From Membranipora membranacea (Eukaryota > Bryozoa > Gymnolaemata > Cheilostomatida > Membraniporidae): a DNA stretch of 64,000 bases. Position 1 is the first letter of the stretch; each line of letters begins with the position of its first letter. The notes beneath the pieces are model-generated. The model saw only the letters and a list, made by a program, of their open reading frames with translations, did no database searches and had not been told where the DNA came from. Below, piece by piece: positions 60,048 to 64,000 of the stretch. The DNA lies in assembly GCA_914767715.1 (NCBI GenBank), contig OU612067.1:17303001-17367000 (forward strand). The letters are read 5' to 3'. A program made the translations under genes and the position numbers.

Positions 60048-62463
60048 AAATGGAAGACAGAACTGAAATTCAGCCATTTTTTCTATTTTCAAAAAGTACT
60101 TTCTGTATATGTGTTATGAGGGTTTAAATACACATGCATTTATTCATAATCATAAAATAGAAGTTTTGTGGATAATATTTTATAATGATTATGTGAATTG
60201 ACATAAAAAAGTAGTCTTTTTGTCGCACCGTTGAATTTGAATGTAAGAATGAGACGATATGAATTATTGCCACCATAAAATAATTTGGGAGATCATGAAT
60301 CCTAATTAGGATGAAATAAACCCCTATTTATTTTAAAATGCTTGGATAATTATTAAGAATGATCTGCAATAGGTCCATGTCATGACGCAATTTTCATATT
60401 TCTTCCTGACATTCAATTATTTGTGTTACCAAAATACGCATGAATTTTGACAATCTGGCGTACGATTGTCAATAAAGTCTACACAATAAATATTTTTGAA
60501 AACATAATATAGTACTTTTTACGCAAAATTTCCATTGCTCCCATCTTAGAAACTTTGCCCATCAAAATGTTGTTCTAATTCTGTATCACAAAACTCCAAC
60601 CAAAAACATTTCTAAACGAATTCAACTTATAAATCTAAAACACATTACAACACTCAAAACGATGATTACAGAAGCTATAACAGGAAAGGGCTTTTATTAT
60701 TATTAATATGCATGCGTATGACTTTTTACCTCTTTTACACATCCATCAACACGAATCTTACTTCTTCCAACAATGTATTCTACTTCGGTCAACTTTCACG
60801 CTCAAGATCAATAATTCGTTGGCACTTTTATTTATAACTAATGACTTCAATAAGAGCCAAATATGTTTTGATTTACGTGACATGCATCTTCTGCTAAATC
60901 ATCCTGACTCATCAAAGATACAAATTTTCCTGTATACTTACCATGATTTACGTCTACATATATGATCATGAGAAAAAGTTATCCTATCAAAGAACAGTTG
61001 GTTGCCTTAACTAAGTTTTATAATCATTAACCTAAATATCCAATAATCTCATACGATATACACCTCCACTTCCAATTTAGTATCCGGCATGACCCAAATT
61101 CAGCACATGAGATGATCTTCGCAAAATCCCCCCCTGCTTACTTTACCACAGTATTGAACACACAGTACATGACACTTAGTAGGTACTGTAAATGCAGAAT
61201 GTTGAATAGATTAAAAAACGCATGCTGTGGTGAAATCAATCTAAATAATCCACTTCTTCGCAAAGATTATATGCCAATTAAAGATTATAGAATATGGGTT
61301 AATGAATAAATATTCATTAATTATAGATTAAAAGATTATGATGAGGGGGACACGAGGCCAATATGCCAATATGCCAAAGGTCATTGTATAGTGATCATCT
61401 TGAATGCACCGCTTATGCATCCCTGATTGTTTCTGCAGATGTTCACCCTGCCAAAATCTCGTCAGAATGCATCAGGAAGAGTTTATTGGCGACCGCAAAG
61501 GTTGACATGTCCATCCGTACACATGGTACATACCATACCAATCTGTTTGCATTAAGTGGTAACTTTTTGATCTGTCATAATGATAGCATACAGCAACTCC
61601 AAATATTAGGACAAGCCCATCAAAACATAAATATCGCGACTTTTGATGCATCAGTGCAGCTGTTTCTTTGTGTACGAGTAAAACAAAAGGTTAGCTTACT
61701 GCCCTATACAGCATCTTCTCTGTCAGCAACCATTCATCCAAATGTCAGAGTCTCATCTATATCAGCGATCGCTGCCGATGCCCACCTTTATGGTGGGGGG
61801 GGGGGGGGGAGTACATAATCTGACTATTATTGAGGATTGTCATGACATGACAAAAGAGAAGACAGCCGCTTTGCTGTTTGTTTCATATACTATATTTAAA
61901 AACAAAATTTTTTTATTGCGAATTTTGTGTTTGAACACCACCATATCATTTTAATTATCTCTGTAGAGTAAATGTAAAGTTCATGATGGTAGTGATATTC
62001 TAAGACCGGAGTAGTATACTACTTTGGCCATCTGCATGACTGGAGTCAGATCGCATGGGGGGCAAGAAATGACCTTATAAATTGTTGAAGAAATCAATTG
62101 TAAAACTCAGAGATGTGTAGCCATTAAATATTTTAAAACTGCTACTTTTCCAACTGGTTAAACGATTCCAGGAATACAATTTGGGTAAAAAAAGTATCAA
62201 ACACCTCAATAATCTAGCAGGCAGCTCAAGTTGTAAATTTTACGCTAAAATTAACTTTATGAAGCCACTGTGACTAAATGTAAATATCAAATACTTAGGA
62301 GGTTTGAACTGAATAAAAAACTTGAGAATTGAGATATCACATAAGTATTGCTCAGAGAGGATTGGAACTCATAATAATATACTAGATCTATGAAAGGCAT
62401 TGCAATAATTTTTTTTTGTTTTACCTTCCAAATTAATATTGATGCACAAATACCAGCTTTCAC

Positions 62464-62589
62464 CTGACCCCATCCCTCCAGGCTAGATAGGCTGTTGGGG
62501 TGCGTGGCTACCCCCATCGCACTGTCACCAGAATATATATGAATATTGTCAGCTTCTGGTTCTCTCTTTGCCATTAATAGAGCAGCCAT
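62464..62589 (-). CDS. Candidate distal first coding exon of the ABCG gene
   Basis: ATG at 62589-62587 opens 42 codons (starting MAALLMAKREPEADN) to CAG|GTGAAA. An alternative donor at 62424 (AAG|GTAAAA) would add 13 codons. Both leave phase 0. The ABCG exon at 54800 has an acceptor (TTATCTTAG) and 21 open nt before its Met, so joining keeps the frame and adds about 49 residues, a usual length before an ABCG nucleotide-binding domain. Three CCAAT boxes lie upstream of it on the minus strand (+ positions 62761, 62782, 62813). No other minus-strand gene lies between. The link is inference. Confidence 0.45.
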
Positions 62590-62754
62590 CTAGGCCATAC
62601 ATACCATGGCTCATTTCCGCTAAAGTCCGCTAAAGTCCTTGTACATGAGCCCACGAAATGCGTGGAATTGTCTTCCCACGCATGGTGGGCGTGTCTTCAT
62701 AGGCTAAACACACCCACTTTCCTTACCTTGTGACAACATTGCTAAGTGAGTGAG

Positions 62755-62820
62755 CCATGACCAATGAGTAAGGAGTAATGACCAATTAAATACGCTCTAT
62801 CGTACCAACTGGCCAATGAC
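62755..62820 (-). promoter_or_regulatory. CCAAT-box cluster upstream of the candidate ABCG first exon
   Basis: CCAAT occurs at 62761-62765, 62782-62786 and 62813-62817, 170-230 bp upstream of the candidate ATG at 62589. No TATA box is obvious. Promoter activity is inferred from clustering and position only. Confidence 0.3.
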
Positions 62821-63897
62821 AGAAGCGTAGGTTCGCAACGTTGTTCACAACAAAGTGTGTTGTTTGCATCTGAAATCAAGGATTGAAATCCTTGCCCTGT
62901 CATTCCAAAAAAAGAAACAAAAAAATTATATATTATATAAATATATATTTACATATATATATAATCAGTTGAGCCGTATCTGCCAGATAATCGAACAAAC
63001 CACCTCAGGTGCTCCACCCATCATCTCGTCATCTTACACCACCAGCATAATAACACATTAGAATTCTCACATATATTTCAAAATAGCCTAGAAGAACATT
63101 TTATTATATATTTTTTTTTTGTTATTGAATATCACATTCTATGTACACATTTGCCTTCAAAATAGGCCTTTTTTAGTTCCTTCGTGTAATTTTGAGGTTC
63201 AATATTACATGAAATAACAGATTTAACTAACTAACTCCTTGCTGAAAGTGAAATTCACTCTACATTTTCCTATCGACTAGGTGATATAGAAATTTGCTCA
63301 ATATAATCAATATAAGAAGATTCTTATCCAATATTAACTGAAGACAAGGATAAGGGCCCTATGTGTACCCTAGACACACATGCTAATATTAAAGCACTGC
63401 CATTAGGTATTTTATTTTTAGAATATGCACAATCATAAGCTGATAAAAGCCTACTTCTATACTAGCGCTTGTCAGTGAAGCTGAGATAAAGCCATAGATT
63501 TAAAAACAGTATAGATAGGACATTGTGTGCTCCTGTCTATCCAATAATATGATAGCTACTTTAGCCTCAGATCTAGGAATTTTAGCAATCTAGACCATAA
63601 GGCTGGGTGTCACATGACTTTTAGTAAAACGACCTTCCAGCCAATCATGTTCATTGTTCTTACAACATTGTGATTGGCTCAGAAGTTGTTTTACTCAGTA
63701 TAGCCTTCTCTCATTGGACACTTTCTGATAAGGTTAACATCATTAAAGGTAAAGTTGAGTAAAGTGATGGACATGTCTTATTAATTGTTGCACTACTACA
63801 TGTACTTTCCTTCAGTAACTACTTTCTACATACATTCTTTTCATCCATACAAAACTAGAGCTGCCTCTACTTTGTGTCAAGTGTAAACAGGGTCCCA

Positions 63898-63919
63898 ATG
63901 ATGAAAGAAGAACTCACTG
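63898..63919 (+). other. Possible first coding exon of a gene leaving the window
   Basis: ATGATGAAAGAAGAACTCAC ends at ACTG|GTAAGT, a strong donor, 80 bp before the window ends. CCAAT or its inverse occurs at 63641, 63673 and 63713. Very little protein is visible (MMKEELT), so this is only a candidate. Confidence 0.2.
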
Positions 63920-64000
63920 GTAAGTTGTAACTGCTGAAGTTCTACTTATTCAATACTAGTTTATTGATAACAACCTAAATTATAAATATGAATATGTTCT

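Larger units (their letters stand above)
54801..62463. other. Long gene-poor stretch, possibly ABCG intron 1
   Basis: Apart from the repeats at 58.3-60.05 kb I see no supported exon. If the exon at 62464-62589 is real, this is a single 7.7-kb intron. Stretches 54.8-58.2 kb and 60.05-62.4 kb hold only short shadow ORFs, C- or G-runs at 57070-57082 and 61795-61809, and ordinary AT-rich sequence. Confidence 0.5.
62590..64000. other. Right-edge intergenic region
   Basis: Two CCAAT-rich stretches (62.76-62.82 kb and 63.64-63.72 kb), a TA-repeat region near 62925-62965 and an AT-rich centre. It would suit divergent promoters, but no confirmed gene lies here. Confidence 0.4.

Noticed and set aside
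61363-61818. 151-codon open frame as a gene
   Set aside because: No recognisable domain, no splice support, low-complexity end created by a G-run, and ordinary composition; open length could be chance.

Overview
This window looks like nuclear DNA of an invertebrate animal. Genes are split into many short exons with GT/AG introns, the DNA is AT-rich, and dispersed MITEs and tRNA-derived SINEs are dense. There are no operons, CRISPR arrays or rRNA genes. The gene content (secreted PAN/apple-like multidomain proteins, ENPP ectoenzymes, an ABCG half-transporter) would suit a lophotrochozoan such as a mollusc, but the sequence alone does not fix the phylum. All gene models were built by hand from splice sites, reading phase and comparison between the paralogous copies within the window.

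Region 1 (1-22.6 kb, + strand) is a tandem array of three copies of one secreted-protein gene. Copy A enters from the left with only its last three exons (72-1394). Copy B is nearly complete, with 14 exons (4646-13194). Copy C (16576-22593) is a pseudogene with a stop in the signal peptide, lost or truncated exons, a 2-nt frameshift and no last exon. The protein has a signal peptide, about five cysteine modules resembling PAN/apple domains (each usually split by one phase-2 intron), and a conserved C-terminal domain of unknown function. A 5'-truncated LINE lies between B and C.

Region 2 (23.3-24.1 kb) holds three tandem copies of a ~240-bp repeat whose minus-strand 5' end reproduces the first ~30 nt of U2 spliceosomal RNA. 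A further copy near 53.4 kb is flanked by a 12-bp target-site duplication, which marks it as a mobile, SINE-like family.

Region 3 (25.5-43.7 kb) has two intact ENPP-type nucleotide pyrophosphatase/phosphodiesterase genes, tail to tail: ENPP-1 on + (25495-34453, 422 aa) and ENPP-2 on - (43668-36431, 419 aa). Each has eight coding exons with identical splice phases, all metal ligands and the catalytic Thr, and a hydrophobic C-terminus that suggests a GPI anchor. They are an inverted duplication.

Region 4 (47.8-62.6 kb, - strand) is an ABCG/White-type half-transporter. Thirteen exons (54800-47835) join in phase. A candidate distal first coding exon at 62589-62464 would splice to them in phase, with a CCAAT-box-rich stretch just upstream.

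The remaining DNA is intronic or intergenic. It is rich in non-autonomous DNA elements: a hAT MITE with a perfect 8-bp TSD, TTAA-flanked MITEs, hairpin elements and a 1.35-kb TIR element with internal palindromic tandem repeats. It also holds tRNA-SINEs and eight long G or C homopolymers.
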